Assembly (NCBI RefSeq): GCF_024679095.1 | Contig: NW_026111823.1 | Span: forward strand, 10,001-74,000 | Direction: 5' to 3' | DNA length: 64,000 nucleotides | From: Eriocheir sinensis | Taxonomy: Eukaryota; Arthropoda; Malacostraca; Decapoda; Varunidae | In this document: piece after piece, positions 13,102-26,129 of the stretch | How the letters are laid out: the number at the start of each line of letters is the position of its first letter | How positions within the stretch are numbered: position 1 is the stretch's first letter | Position numbers and translations under genes: made by a program | Notes under the pieces: generated by a model | What the model was told of the DNA's origin: nothing | The model's database searches: none | Seen by the model: only the letters and a program-made list of their open reading frames with translations

Positions 13102-14440
13102 ACAGCTGACTTTGTTTATAATGCCAAGTTGTAGGGTTCATCAGGGCTAACAAATATTATTATACAATGTCATGTCTACAATTCATGGGTAAGCCAGGAA
13201 AACAACTTGAAAAGAACAACATCAATATGAAGATGGACTATCTGTTGACGCCGATAAAAATGTAAAAAGTTGAGCCAGCAAGACCAACAAAGAGACGGAA
13301 GGAAAAATTTGGAAAAAAAAGCACACTGGTATGCTGAAAATGAAGCCTGACAGGAGAGTGTGATAAAAGTAGAAGAATGTGGGAGGTGGCAGAAGGAAAA
13401 GAAAGGGCGAGTGGCTGTGAATGTGGAGGAGAGGAGGAAAAGGAAAGATGAACGGAGAGCGGCTGTGAAGAGGGGAGAAAGAAACAATGAGGAAGAAAAG
13501 AAAAAGAAAGTGGATGTGACTGTGGAAGAAAAAGAAAACGAGGGTAAGAGAGTGGGTGAATGTAGACGAAAGATTGAGTGGGTGAGAAAACCAATTAGAA
13601 TGTGAAAGAAAGGAGAGGATAAAGTGATGATTGAATGCGAATGTGGAAAAAAGAAAAAAAGGGAGAGAAAGCGAGAATGAAGTAGAAAAATGATGACAAG
13701 AGAAAAAGATGGAGGAAGAGTAAATGTGAAAGAGGGAGGAGGAGGAGGAAGGAGAAAAAGGATGACGAGAGAGAAAGAGGGAGGAAGAGTACATGTGAAA
13801 GAGGAAGCGGAAGGAGGAAGAAGGAAGAGTGCTGAATGAAGGAGGAAGAGAAAAGTAAAGTGAATGTGGAAAAAAATACGGAAGAGAAGGACGAAAGATA
13901 TAACAGATGTAGATGTCAATTAAGAATGATTGAATAAAAAGGAAAAGAAGGCAGCGAATACAGCAAAAAGAGTGAGGAAGAGGAAAACAGAGAGAGAGAC
14001 AGTGCTGAGAGAGGATGAAAGAAGAGGAAGGATATGCTAAACGTGGAAGTGGAAAGAAAGAGAAAGAGCGAAGGCAAAGAGTGGAGCTGAAAGGGAGATG
14101 AATGGGAGGAGAGTGGTGGAGATTAAAGGTGGAGAGGGAGGAGGCGGGGAGGTGGAAGTAAGGGAGAGGGAGGAATGGGGAAAGGTGGAGGAGAGAGAGA
14201 GGAATGAACGGGAAAGGTGGAGGAGGGGGGATGGAGGAGAATGAAAGGTGAAGGAGAGGGGGAGGGAGGAACAGGAGGAGTGGAGAAGAAGAGGGAGAAA
14301 CAGTAAAGGTGAAGGAGAGAGAAAGGGAGAAACAGGAAAGGTGGGAGAGAGGAAGAGCGAAGAACAGGAGAGGTGGAGGTATAGATGGAGGAAAATATAA
14401 ACAAATGAATAAAAAAAAATAAAAAAAACTTTTTATCGAA
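13102..14440. repeat. Purine-rich tract
   Basis: About 1 kb from 13,340 is nearly all A/G, with degenerate GGAGAGGGAGGA and GAAAGAGGAAG tandem motifs (for example 13,700-13,860 and 14,110-14,380). The 247-codon minus-strand frame is Phe/Leu/Ser composition and not credible as a gene. Confidence 0.7.
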
Positions 14441-15390
14441 TTATTAAACTATTATGTTGGAAATGAAGAAGTAGAAGGAAATGGGAGGATGGAGAGGAAT
14501 TATAAATAAATACACAGAAAATATCTGCGGAGCAGACAAAAGAGAAATATATAGCTGATGTTTAATTAGCGTGTTGGAGACAAAGGTAGAAGAGCACCAA
14601 GTAAAAGAAAGTAATGAGACGAAAGCAAAGTTATGAGAAGCACAAAACTTTATCAGCACCGGATGAAAAGACTAATATGTTTTCAGTAACGCACGGAAAT
14701 CACAGTAAAAAAAAAAAAAAATGCCAAAGAACTGTAAAAAGAGTATAAGAAGTGAATGCAAAAGGTATGGAAGGGAAAAGTGCCAGGAACACATTCACAA
14801 CTAATATGAACGAGTAATGTTTTCAGTAACGGATTTTAATTACTGAGGAAAGGAAATGGTATCGGCATATTGGTTAAAAGGTTGTAGTGTGTGTAAAAAA
14901 AAACACGTGTTGAGTTGCAAAAGGTGTCCTGGAGGTGACTGCAAAGAGGAAGGAAGGAGAGAATGTTAGTATTATATTAACAACGAATAAAGTTTTCATT
15001 GACGGATTTTAATTCTAAGAGAAGAGGTGGCAGCGACAAATTGTTTGATAGTTAAGTAAATGTAAGGCGTGTGGACAGCAAGGCGATGATATAAATACAC
15101 TAAAAGGAACGGGTGAAAGGGAATGTTGTTTTTCTGAGACATTTAAATTAGTCTATTGGAAAACAGAGGTGAAACAAAATGAGTAAAAGGTGATCAGTTC
15201 TGGAGTTTAAGGAATGAAGAAAACTTAAGTGTTTGGAAAAAATAATAAATAAGACCAAGTAAGGTTTTTACTGATAAAAGGTGAATAGGTGAGTAGAAAG
15301 CACATAGTGCTAAAATATATATTAGCAGCAGATAAAAGTGAATAATGGTTTTATTAACGTATATCATAACTGAATGCATCAGCTGATAAT
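14441..15390. repeat. Degenerate tandem array, period about 150-170 bp
   Basis: The motif GTTTTCAGTAACGGATTTTA recurs with changes near 14,682, 14,817, 14,990, 15,265 and 15,345. A second motif, TTTAATTAG..TTGGAGACA/AAACAGAGGT, occurs near 14,558 and 15,145. A third, GAAGCACAAAACTTTATCAGCA, occurs at about 14,636 and 15,297. The unit is strongly diverged and carries no open frame. Confidence 0.5.
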
Positions 15391-16160
15391 AAAAACGATA
15401 GTAATTTTAGTGGCGAATTAAAAAAAAAAGTAATATGGAAGCCGATAAAAAAGATATGCATGGGAAGTAAATGAGGTGAAGGTTAAGAAGGAAAATAAGA
15501 GTAAAGTAAAATATCTATGAATGAAACTGAGAAAAAGTTTGTGAAAAGGTAGAGGAAGACTGGATAAGAATGACGGAAATAAAGGAGAAGTAAAGGAAGG
15601 AGTAAAGGAGACAATGGATAGGTGACAGTAACTCAGAAAAAAATATTATATAAATGTGCTGGGAAAGAAAGTTTGATAAGATTGAATATATTAAAAAGGT
15701 AAACATAAAGTGGTAAGGGGAAGGAAAGAAATGTTAGAAATATATATACAAAAACAAGGACAAGAGCGAACAGGTATCCCGCGACGGCTCTTCCTCAACA
15801 ATCGCCGTCCCGCTAACCCTGCCTCAATCAACCTCCGTCCATTAGTAATTATGACAAAAAGAGTTCCGGTGTTCATACTTTTCCTCGCGCGCTTCGTCCT
15901 GTCCATTACCAAGGAGAACTTCACGGCCAGACGCGCTACAGAAAATTTCTACTCAGTTCCCATTCCGCGTCATACACTTAACGTTTTCTACTTTGCTTCT
16001 TTTTTACTTACGGTGAACCACGACTAGGTTTCTACCACGCCACGAAAAAAATATCAGTTGCATAAAAATCCTACTCACTTTTCAACCCGCATAATACAAT
16101 TATCGTTTTCTTCTGTTCATTTTCTACTTACGCTAAACCACGATTTTTATTTTTTTTATG
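15391..16160. other. Intergenic DNA with a two-unit repeat
   Basis: 15,391-15,760 is A-rich. 15,770-15,960 has ordinary composition and a 105-codon plus frame from 15,710 with no recognisable domain. 15,960-16,150 holds two diverged copies, about 122 bp apart, of a block with TTTTCTACTT..TTACTTACGGTGAACCACGA. Confidence 0.4.
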
Positions 16161-16164
16161 AATG

Positions 16165-17079
16165 ACTGACCCACTCACTCACTCTCTCACTCACTGACAG
16201 ACCGATCCACCGACTGACTGACTACTGACTGACTGACCTGACCGACGACGAACTAACTGACTGACTAACCTACTGACCGACGAACTAACTGACTGACTGA
16301 TTGACTGACTGATCCACCCACTCTCTCCCTCACTCATTGACTAACCGATCCACCCACTGGATGACTGACTTAATGACTGACGAACTGTTCAGCCAGCTGA
16401 CCGACAGACTTAACGACCAGCTGACTGACTGTTTGACGCTAACTTTGCGGAATTAGGGTCAGCGTGGGCCGGGGCAGGAAAAATAAACAGAACATATGAA
16501 TGAATGAATGAACGGATGGATGGATGGAGGAATGAATGGAGGATTGAATGAATAAATAAGTAAATAAGTAAGTAAATACGGAAATAAATAAATAAAAACG
16601 TTGAACGGCATATTTTCTCATAATCTACCTTTTTGTAGTAGTGGACTGACTGACTGATAGACTGACTGACTGGCTGACTGACTGACTGATGGACTAACTG
16701 AGTGGTTGATCGACTGACTAAATGATTAGTTTAGTTTACTGACTGATCAATTGGATAACTGACCAACTAAATAACTGATTGATTGAAATACTGACTAATT
16801 TACTGAGTGACTTAATAGCCTACTACGTGACCTTATGAACTTTCTGATTGACTGACTGGGTGGATGACTGACTGACTGATTTAAATACTCTCATAGGCAT
16901 TAGATTTGTCTGTTTGTCTTTATTCAATATTTGTTTGTCTGTCTATTCAAAACGTCCGTCGCTTTAAATGTTCGCCTTTCTGTCCATATGTCTGTCTCTC
17001 AATATGTGCAGTGAGTTTTCTGTATGTCGGCTTTTTTTGTTTGTGTTTATGTTTGTCTATGTGTCTCTCTGTGGGCTTG

Positions 17080-17111
<32 letters not shown>

Positions 17112-17120
17112 ATTGGCAAA
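16165..17120. repeat. Degenerate (ACTG)n, (AATG)n and (TGTC)n tetranucleotide region
   Basis: Imperfect ACTG repeats occupy 16,180-16,435 and 16,640-16,890. Between them is AATG/AAAT repeat (16,495-16,600), and a TGTC run lies at 17,083-17,110. No gene. Confidence 0.8.
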
Positions 17121-17630
17121 TATCAAAACAAGCAGATGATGAAATAAAAGTTATGTTGAACTGATTACGAGCAAACTACTGAAAACTAATTCAGTGGAAG
17201 GTACTCAGAAAAAAATAAAACACTCATTCAAGTTAAAATGAGGAAAAAATATATTCACTCTTTCATGGAAAGAAAAAAAAAGAATAAATAGGAAAGACAA
17301 GACAAGAAAGGAAGAAAATATGAATATGAAGAAAATAAAAAGAAGAAAAAACATGAGTGCAAAGAATTAATAGCACGAAGGAAAAAGGGAAATATAATAA
17401 GACAAAGTAAGAAAAAGAGCAGGGATGAATGAAAATGATCATTAGGGGAATGCAAGAAAGAATGAAACAAAGAGAAAGGAAATGAATAAAAATGGGATGA
17501 AGGTGTAAGAGACAATATAAAAATAAGTGATAGAAAATAAATAAGAAATGCAAGAAAATATATAAATGAAAAAAAGAAAAAGAAAAGAAAAGTAAAAAAA
17601 TAGTATATGTATATAAAAAAAACAAAAAAT

Positions 17631-17633
<3 letters not shown>
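17121..17633. repeat. A/G-rich tract
   Basis: Low-complexity AAGAAA-type sequence leading into an AC microsatellite; no gene. Confidence 0.6.

Positions 17634-17676
<43 letters not shown>
17634..17676. repeat. (AC)n microsatellite
   Basis: About 43 bp of uninterrupted AC. Confidence 0.95.
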
Positions 17677-17678
<2 letters not shown>

Positions 17679-18870
17679 GGCCGCGTCCACAGGTGAGTCC
17701 TGATGGATATTAATCAGCGTCCATCATCGGTAAATATATATAAACTACAACTTCCTTATCAATCAACTCTTCTCATCATTAGAGTAGACGTGTACCCTGA
17801 CGACCTTATGGCGCAGAGAATGGAAATATAAAAAATGGAAGGAAAAAATGATGCGTGAATGAAGGAGGGGAAGAGGAGAGGAAAGTGTGAAGTAATGGAG
17901 ACAAATATTATAGAATGGAGGGAGGGAAGACCGAGGCAGAGGAGTCATGAAAGACCGACCGAAGAAGAAAGAAATTGAAGGAGAAAAGGAAGGAAAGAAG
18001 AAAGATAGCAAGAGCGGATGGAAGAATGGAAGGAAGGAAGAGAAATAACAAAGGATAAATAAGGACATAAAGCCAAAAAAGAAGGAGAGAAGGATGAGGA
18101 AATAAAAAAAACTAAAGAAGGAAAATAGTAAAAAAACGACAGAAGTGGCGAGTACTTTGAATAAAAACAGAAAGGGAAGAGAGTGCGTGAAGGCGGTAAA
18201 GAAGTAGGAAGATGACGAGGAGGAAGGAAGGAAGGAAACGAGGCTAAAAATGAGGGAAGAGGATGTTGAAAAAATAAAAACAAACCCAAGTTAAATATAA
18301 ATGAAAATATATAGTGATGATGGTAGAGGCAAAGATCTTACAAATGGTGTTATACGAGTATATACATTTATAAGATTTCTGGTAGCAGTAGGAATAGTGA
18401 TAGAAATAAAAGTACTAAAACAAATAACGAGGACTGAAAATATCTACTCACAAATAGAAGTAAAAAAAAAAAAATTATTAAAGACTAACATATCTGGTGC
18501 ACTAAATGTAGGAATAGGAAACAAACTGATCCCATAATGAACGACTGAATGACTGACTGACTCACTGAATAAATGAATCAGTAAAGAACGAGGAGGAAGA
18601 TGACGAGGAATGGTAATACGGATGAGAAGGAATGAAGGGTGCAAGAAAGAAGTAATAGGAAAAAAAAGGAGTGCATGAGAGGAAGAAAAAGAGGGAAGAA
18701 GGGGAGGTCAAGGCAGGGAGAACGAAAGGGTGGCGGGTGAAGAAAAGGAGAGGAGGAGGAGGAGGAGGAGAAGGACGAAGAGGAGGAGGAGGAGGAGGAG
18801 AAGGACGAAGAGGAGGAGGAGGAGGAGAAAGAAGATACATACACATGGGAAGATCAAACATTTCATCGAT
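17677..18870. repeat. Purine-rich tract with GGA/GAAGGACGAAGA repeats
   Basis: Mostly A/G from 17,810. At 18,752-18,832 a GGAGGAGGA(GAAGGACGAAGA) motif is tandemly repeated. A GACTGACTGA run lies near 18,543. No gene recognised. Confidence 0.65.
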
Positions 18871-18871
18871 T

Positions 18872-19092
<221 letters not shown>

Positions 19093-19179
19093 AACATACA
19101 CACACAGCAAAACCACTTTCAAGCAGGGAATAAACCAAGAATTTGTGTGATTTGTATTTCCATGCAAGTATTCTCTCTC

Positions 19180-20768
19180 TCTCAAATAAAAGTCCCGGAC
19201 CCGACAAAGTGTATATCCTATACTGCTTAAAGAAACAAAGAGCGAAATACTCTCCTCCCTCACTACCGTATTCAATATGTCCTTGCGACAAGGCATCGTC
19301 CCTTCGGATTGGAAAAAGGCTAACGTGACACCGATTCTTAAGAAAGGAGAACAAAAATACCAGGTAACTACCGACCCATTAGTCTAACTTCAATTGTAGG
19401 TAAGCCACTCGAGAGCATAATTAGAGACAAAATTGTGAGTTAACTCGAAAGCCACTCATTAATTGGGGATTCACAACATGGCTTCCGTAACAAAAGATCC
19501 TGCCTGTCAAACCTACTGACCTTTTATAACGATCTCTTCTCAATTTATGACGTAACCAAATCAGTGGACGTAGTCTATCTTGATTTCCAGAAAGCGTTTG
19601 ATAAAGTCCCACATCATAAATTACTTTATAAATTAAAGCAAATAGGCATTGACGGTCAAGTAAACCAATGGATCGCGAATTGGTTGAGCAACAGACAACA
19701 AAGAGTTGTGATTGACGGATTTAACTCGGAGTGGGCGCCGGTCACTAGTGGCGTCCTCAGGGCTCGGTTCTTGGCCCAATGTTTTCATTATTTACATCAA
19801 CGACGTGGATGTTGGACCCAATAATCGCATTAGTAAATTTGCAGACGACACAAAGATTGGTAACTCGGTTCTCACTGACTAAGACAGGAAAAGACTCCAA
19901 GAGGATCTGCACAAAATTTCAGCTTGGTCTGATAAATGGAAGATGCCCTTTAACGTAGACAAGTGCCAGGTCCTTCAAGTTGCAACAAAAAATACGAAGG
20001 TCGATTACGAAATACGCGGCGTTAAACTCACAAGCGTTCAATGCGTTAAGGACCTGGGGATTAAAATCGCGTCAAACCTCAAATTCTCACAGCAATGCAT
20101 CGATGCAGCAAATAAAGCGAACAGAATGTTGGGCTTCATTAAAAGAAACTTTTTATTCAAGAATAAAGATGTAATACTCCCGCTCTACAATAGTTTAGTC
20201 AGACCCCACCTGAATATGCGGTACAGTTTTGGTCTCCCCACCATGCAAAGGACATTGCTAAGCTAAAAGGTGTTCAGCGTCGAGCAACAAAATGATCCCT
20301 TCCTTGCGCAACAAATCCTACGAAGAAAGGCTTTCCACCCTTAACATGTTCTCTTGAGAAACGTCGCCTGAGGAAAACTGATCGAATGTTTTAAAATACT
20401 TAATGGTTTCACGAATGTAGACAGAACAAAATTGTTTATGATCGATGACACTTTGCGAACGAGGAACAATGGCACAAAACTCAAATGTAGACAAGTAAAT
20501 TCAGACTGCACCAAATTTTTCTTCACCAACGTTGTAGTGCGAGAATGGAATAAGCTCCCACCATCAGTGGTCCAGTGTAACACGAATGACTCCTTTAAAA
20601 ACAAGCTCGACCGTCACTTCCTTGAACTTAATATTAACTAGAGTAGAAAAGCAACGTTTTGGAGCCATCTTATTAATGTAAAATCACTTAGGTTTAAGGA
20701 CAGACCACCTAGTCTGGACCATGGGGTCTGTGTGGTCTGCTTTTCTATGTAAATCTATGTAAATCTCT
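19180..20768 (+). mobile_element. CR1-like LINE RT with (TATGTAAATC)n tail
   Basis: The RT domain reads in broken frames on the plus strand. In order it has SPGPDKV at about 19,195, WKKANVTPILKKGE, NYRPISLTSIVGKPLE, QHGFRNKRSCLSNLL, and VDVVYLDFQKAFDKVPHHKL (frame 19,564-19,824). The catalytic FADDTKIG lies at about 19,840, in a different frame from the preceding block. Then come CVKDLGIKIASNLKFSQQC (frame from 19,943) and the C-terminal VVVREWNKLPPSVV (frame 20,432-20,641). At least three frame breaks and internal stops make it inactive. The 3' UTR (20,642-20,765) ends in two TATGTAAATC units abutting TC repeats. The 5' side is truncated near 19,180. Confidence 0.88.
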
Positions 20769-21284
20769 CTCTCTCTCCATTTCTACCTTCTTCTATCTTC
20801 ATTCATCTTTCTCTCCCTTCCTCTGTTTCTACCCTTTTTTTTAACCTTTCATCTCTTTGTCTATACTTCCCTTTATCTATCAGTCTCTACCCACCCGCCC
20901 TTCTCTCTCTCTACTTTGCCCGCGCCTCGCCTCCGATCGTTCGATGGGCGGCGAGACGCTTATGTTTGTGGCGGGTTATGCGGAAGGCGGCGAGTATGCA
21001 GAGAGGTGAGGGAGGACGAGGAGGAGGAGGAGGAGAAGGAGGAGGTAAAGGATGTGGAGGCGGAGGAGACCAGGGCAGGGAAGAAGAGGAAGGATAAGAA
21101 AAATGAAGGAGCATGAGAAAGAGGAGAAGAAAAAGGGAGAGTAAAAACAGAATAGGAGGAGGACGGGGGAGTAAAAGGATTTAGAGGGGAGGAAGGAAAG
21201 AGGAAGAAGTGTGGGTGATGGTGAAGGAAATGGAAGTGGAATATATTACGAGTCCAATCCGAGAACTTTCCGATCCCTACAGAG
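20769..21284. other. Pyrimidine then purine low-complexity DNA
   Basis: TC-rich to 20,920, then a short CpG-containing island (20,925-21,010), then a GGA-rich purine tract. No coding signal. Confidence 0.5.
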
Positions 21285-21845
21285 TGTTACGGCCGGGCTG
21301 CTTCCGCCCTTCATTTTTTTTATTCTCTTTACCGACACGGTGGGGGTCACCCACTTGGCTTGCTGTGTGACCCTTTGTCCAGCGGGACGTCCACCCACGC
21401 CGACATAGCATGAACTGGATATTTCCGGTTTGAGGGAGCGGAATCTCCCACTCGCCGCCCATGTTCCTTGTCCTGGCCTCACCTTCCCGCGCAGCGATCC
21501 GGGGTCAACGTTGCCAGCGGGGTGTTCTTCCATTTATGTATTTCCTGCCCGTCATTTAATATCATGACATTATGTATATTTTATTTTATGTTTAGGTTAG
21601 GATTTTCTGTACTGTATGTAAACTATGTATTTTGTGTTGTCGTGGGGTTTGTTGCCCCGCACCACCAGCGACGTTCAGCAGCCTGCCTGCGGGTGGCGAG
21701 GCAGTCACCCCAATATTAGGAGTGACCCGAGGTCACTCGTTCTTCCCTTGTTTGTTCCCGTTCACGTCGAGATAGAAGGGAGGCCGGCTCCTCTCTCTCC
21801 CCTTTTGTGTCCCTGCAGCGCATTCTGCAGTTTTTCCACGCATGC
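21285..21845. other. Moderate-complexity segment, possible decayed LTR or unknown repeat
   Basis: This segment differs from its neighbours in having balanced composition. It starts TGTTACGGCCGGG, as LTRs of some Gypsy elements do. It contains GGGTCAC...GTGACCC (21,345-21,374) and a near-perfect hairpin GAGTGACC-CGA-GGTCACTC (21,720-21,738). No partner LTR, target duplication or conserved protein was found, so its identity is unresolved. Confidence 0.3.
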
Positions 21846-21878
<33 letters not shown>

Positions 21879-22689
21879 GAGGAGGAGGAGGAGGAGAACA
21901 CGTAAAGGGGAATAAAATGAGGCATAAAGAAAGAGTAGGTGGTGGTAGAGGATGACGGCGAAAAGGAAAAGGAAAAGAGGAGGGGTGGTAAAGAAAAGAA
22001 TTATTAAAGAAGAAAAAAGAAGAGGAACAAGGTGAAAGAAAAGGAGAAAAGGGAATGAATGACTAAAATAAGAGGAAGAAGACAGGAAGAGAGGAAGCAA
22101 AGAGGAAAGAGGGGAAAATAAGATGACGAGGCGATGCTAATGAAGGGAATAATTACGAAGAGGAAATTAAGGTATTAGATGGAAGGAGAAGGAGGAGGAG
22201 ATGAGATATTGGAGAAGAAAAGAAGAGGAGCACAGAGGACGGAATGGTGATGAGATGGAAAGGAAAAAAAGTATCAGAATCATCTCAGTTTAACGAACAA
22301 AAAGTCACTGTACAGAGAGAATAAAGGAAAGACAGAAGGGAAAATATATATAAAGACATTATAAAAAGAGGTGAGAAGGAAACAAAGACGGAGAAAGGAA
22401 AGGATAGGAAGGAAGAAATGAAGGAAGGAAGAATTAATAACATGGAAATTGTGTCAGGAAATAAGGAGGAAAGTAAAAGGAAGAATAACAAAACTATACT
22501 CAGAAAATAAAATGTAATTAAAATTTGTAGAAAGAAACCACGAAGGAAAGAAATACATACAGAGAAATAAAATAAGAGAACACGAGAAAATATTCAGGAA
22601 GCAATAGTGCACATTTAATAACACCTCCACACCACTACTACTACTACTACTACTACTGCAAATACTACTACTACTACTACTACTGCAAA

Positions 22690-22739
<50 letters not shown>

Positions 22740-22984
22740 GTATATATCAACACCACCACCTCCACCACCACGTCCCCCTCCCACCACCATTACCATCGCC
22801 ACTACCCCCATCACCACCAACACCACCAACACGCCCAACACTCTTCCCTCACCAAATGATCCGTAAAAAAACTCCAAGTCGCTTCACCTAGGCCAGAAAA
22901 ATACCAATACTATTAATCCCCGCAGTTGAACCAATGGTGAGGCGGAGGGGGGGTCACCTGGACGTTAAGGTGAATTAATTAAAA
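21846..22984. repeat. (AGT)n(AGG)n, purine tract and (ACT)n microsatellites
   Basis: AGT repeat at 21,848-21,877, then GGA repeat to 21,897. Purine-rich DNA follows to 22,600. ACT repeats at 22,636-22,730 are interrupted by two TGCAAAT spacers, then CCA-rich repeats to 22,830. No gene. Confidence 0.8.
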
Positions 22985-23896
22985 GACCCACCCTTCAGGA
23001 ACTTAACGACTCAAGGCTGGAGGCTGCAGAACGCTTAGCCTCAGACCTTACTATTATTTCCGATTGGGGCAAGAAGAACCTGGTGTCCTTCAACGCCTCA
23101 AAAACACAGTTTCTCCACCTATCCACTCGACACAATCTTCCAAACAACTATCCCCTATTCTTTGACAACACCCAGCTATCGCCTTCCTCAACACTAAACA
23201 TCCTCGGTCTATCCTTAACTCAAAATCTTAACTGGAAACTTCATATCTCATCTCTTACTAAATCAGCTTCCTCGAGGCTGGGCGTTCTGTACCGTCTCCG
23301 CCAGTTCTTCTCCCCTGCACAGTTGCTGTCCATATACAGGGGCCTTGTCCGCCCTCGTATGGAGTATGCATCTCATGTGTGGGGGGGCTCCACTCACACA
23401 GCTCTTCTGGACAGAGTGGAGGCTAAGGCTCTTCGTCTCATCAGCTCTCCTCTTCATACTGATAGTCTTCTACCTCTTAAATTCCGCCGCAATGTTGCCT
23501 CTCTTTCTATCTTCTATCGACATTTCCACGCTGACTGCTCTTCTGAACTTGCTAACTGCATGCCTCCCCCCCTCCCGCGGCCCCGCTGCACTCGACTTTC
23601 TACTCATGCTCATCCCTATACTGTCCAAACCCCTTATGCAAGAGTTAACCAGCATCTTCACTCTTTCATCCCTCACGCTGGTAAACTCTGGAACAATCTT
23701 CCTTCATCTGTATTTCCTCCTGCCTACGACTTGAACTCTTTCAAGAGGAGGGTATCAGGACACCTCTCCTCCCGAAATTAACCTCTGATTTTGGACACTC
23801 CTTTAACTTCTGTTCGGGAGCAGTGAGTAGCGGGCCTTTTTTTTTTTTTTTTTTTTTTTGCGCCCTTGAGCTGTCTCCTTAGCTGTAAAAAAAAAA
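22985..23896 (+). mobile_element. LINE C-terminal RT fragment (second LINE lineage)
   Basis: The frame from about 22,985 to 23,781 encodes the thumb and C-terminal portion of a non-LTR RT. It carries DWGKKNLVSFNASKTQ, LGLSLTQNLNWKLHI, YRGLVRPRMEYASHVWGG and the tail HAGKLWNNLPSSVFP, and stays open for about 260 codons. It lacks the catalytic palm, so it is a 5'-truncated copy. Its 3' UTR carries GAGCAGTGAGTAGCGGGC, a long T-run, GCGCCCTTGAGCTGTCTCC and a terminal A-run (23,782-23,896). It belongs to a different lineage from the CR1-like copies. A minus-strand copy of the same 3' UTR lies at 25,121-25,222. Confidence 0.85.
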
Positions 23897-23962
23897 AAAA
23901 TGCCTCATTTGCGTTCACCTGCTGGTTGAGATGGGCGTGTGATTAATAGCTTCAGTGGGACG

Positions 23963-24338
23963 AGGAGGAGGAGGAGGAGGAGGAGGAAACATGGAAACAT
24001 GGACTAGCAGGCAGCAGAAAGCCTGTTGGCTCATTACTAGGCTGCCTGCGTTCAGTGATTCAATCAATCCGTTTGCCATAGGAGTGGCTTGCAGGGAAGG
24101 ATTAAAGCACTTGTGTATCTACTCTTGGGAACGTTCAGTTCACTCCCGATGCAGCAAAGTGGCGATAAATGCGTTTCTTGAAGGAGTTGATGGTCTCTGC
24201 GCTAACCACTTCTGCAGGAAGGCTGTTCCAGTGGCGAACAACTCTATTCGAGAAATAACTCCTGCCGATGTCGGTATTGCATCGCTTTGCTTGACATCGG
24301 CAGGAGTTATTTCTCGAATAGGAGGAGGAGGAGGATCA
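23963..24338 (-). mobile_element. CR1-like LINE 3' fragment inside (GGA)n with 5' snap-back
   Basis: On the minus strand it encodes the last 50 or so RT residues of the (TTTCCATG)n family and the 3' UTR, ending in AAACATGG at 23,987 next to (GGA)n (23,963-23,986). Its 5' end, at about 24,292, is followed by a perfect 29-bp inverted copy of its own sequence (24,293-24,321 against 24,244-24,272, loop 20 nt). GGA repeats then resume (24,322-24,336). The flanking GGA on both sides indicates insertion in a microsatellite. The snap-back fits self-primed or twin-primed integration. Confidence 0.85.
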
Positions 24339-24945
24339 AGTAAAGGGAAGAAAAGAGGGAGCGGTAAGGGGAAGGGGATGCTGAGGGGAAAGAGAATGTC
24401 GAAGAAGGAGACTTAGTATGGGAAGAAGAGGAAGGCAGGAAGAAGGGATAGAAACGAGAAGGGGAAAGACAGGGGACAGAAAGGTAGGTAAAGAAAGGGG
24501 AGAAGAGGGAAAGGGGATAAATACTAGAATAAAGGGAAGGATGGGGTGGAGGGTAATGGGAAGAAGAAGAATGGTGAGGTAGTGTAGTTTTAAAATAAGG
24601 GAATTTAAGGAAAAGTGGAAGGGGGGTAAAGTGCGGCCGCGCGGGGACAGAGGGAAAGATAAAGAAGAAGCGCTGAGGGGATAGGAAAGAAGACGGAAAA
24701 GGAGGGGGAATAAGAATATGATAAGCTAAGAGAAGAAAGACGGGAATTGTGGGGAAGAGAACAAGAAAAACAAGAGGAAAGGGGAAGAAAATGGAAAAAA
24801 GGAAAATATAAGAAAAGGTGAAAAGAGGAGGAAAAGGAAAGAGGAAATCGAAGGGAGGAAGAAATGGGAAGAAACGGGGAAGAAGGGAGACGTAATGGGG
24901 ATTATGGGGGACGGGAAGGGAGGGAAGGGGGTGAGGTTAGGCAGG

Positions 24946-24948
<3 letters not shown>
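24339..24948. repeat. Purine-rich tract
   Basis: AAGGGGA/GGAAGAA low complexity on the plus strand. No gene. Confidence 0.75.

Positions 24949-25020
<72 letters not shown>
24949..25020. repeat. (GT)n microsatellite
   Basis: About 72 bp of uninterrupted GT. Confidence 0.96.
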
Positions 25021-25023
<3 letters not shown>

Positions 25024-25120
25024 CTAAAGGAAGGTAACTCATATGCACACCTACATACAAACAAACACCTGCCTTAATTCACCTGTCCAGCCTCCCCCCA
25101 CCCCACCCACACACACAAAT

Positions 25121-25222
25121 AACCTTTTTTTTTTTTTTACAGCAAAGGAGACAGTTCAAGGGCACACAAAAAGCAAACATTAATAAAAAAAAAAAAAGCC
25201 CGCTACTCACTGCTCCTAAAAA
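25121..25222 (-). mobile_element. LINE 3'-UTR fragment, same family as 22,985-23,896
   Basis: Reverse complement of the 3' UTR at 23,815-23,895: GAGCAGTGAGTAGCGGGC, a T-run, a GCCCTTGAACTGTCTCC-like block and an A-run tail. No coding part remains. Confidence 0.8.
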
Positions 25223-25344
25223 GAAAGATAAACCTATGCAGGAAAGGGAAGAATAGGAAGAGAGGGAGGGATGAATGGGGAGGAGGAGGACGGATGAGGA
25301 GGAGGAGGGCGTGTGAGCTCAGTGGGCCAGCCAGGCAGTGGCAG

Positions 25345-26104
<760 letters not shown>

Positions 26105-26129
26105 AGTGGCAGTCTCAGTCACTCAGTGT

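Noticed and set aside
13176..13919. 247-codon minus-strand frame
   Set aside because: Phe/Leu/Ser composition from a purine-rich tract; no domain or regular transmembrane pattern distinct from composition.
15710..16027. 105-codon plus frame with balanced composition as a host exon
   Set aside because: No recognisable domain, no splice or promoter support, and its downstream half overlaps a two-unit repeat.
21211..21925. Several 65-96-codon frames in the balanced-composition segment
   Set aside because: Overlapping on both strands, no domain, and they end in AGT/AGG microsatellites.
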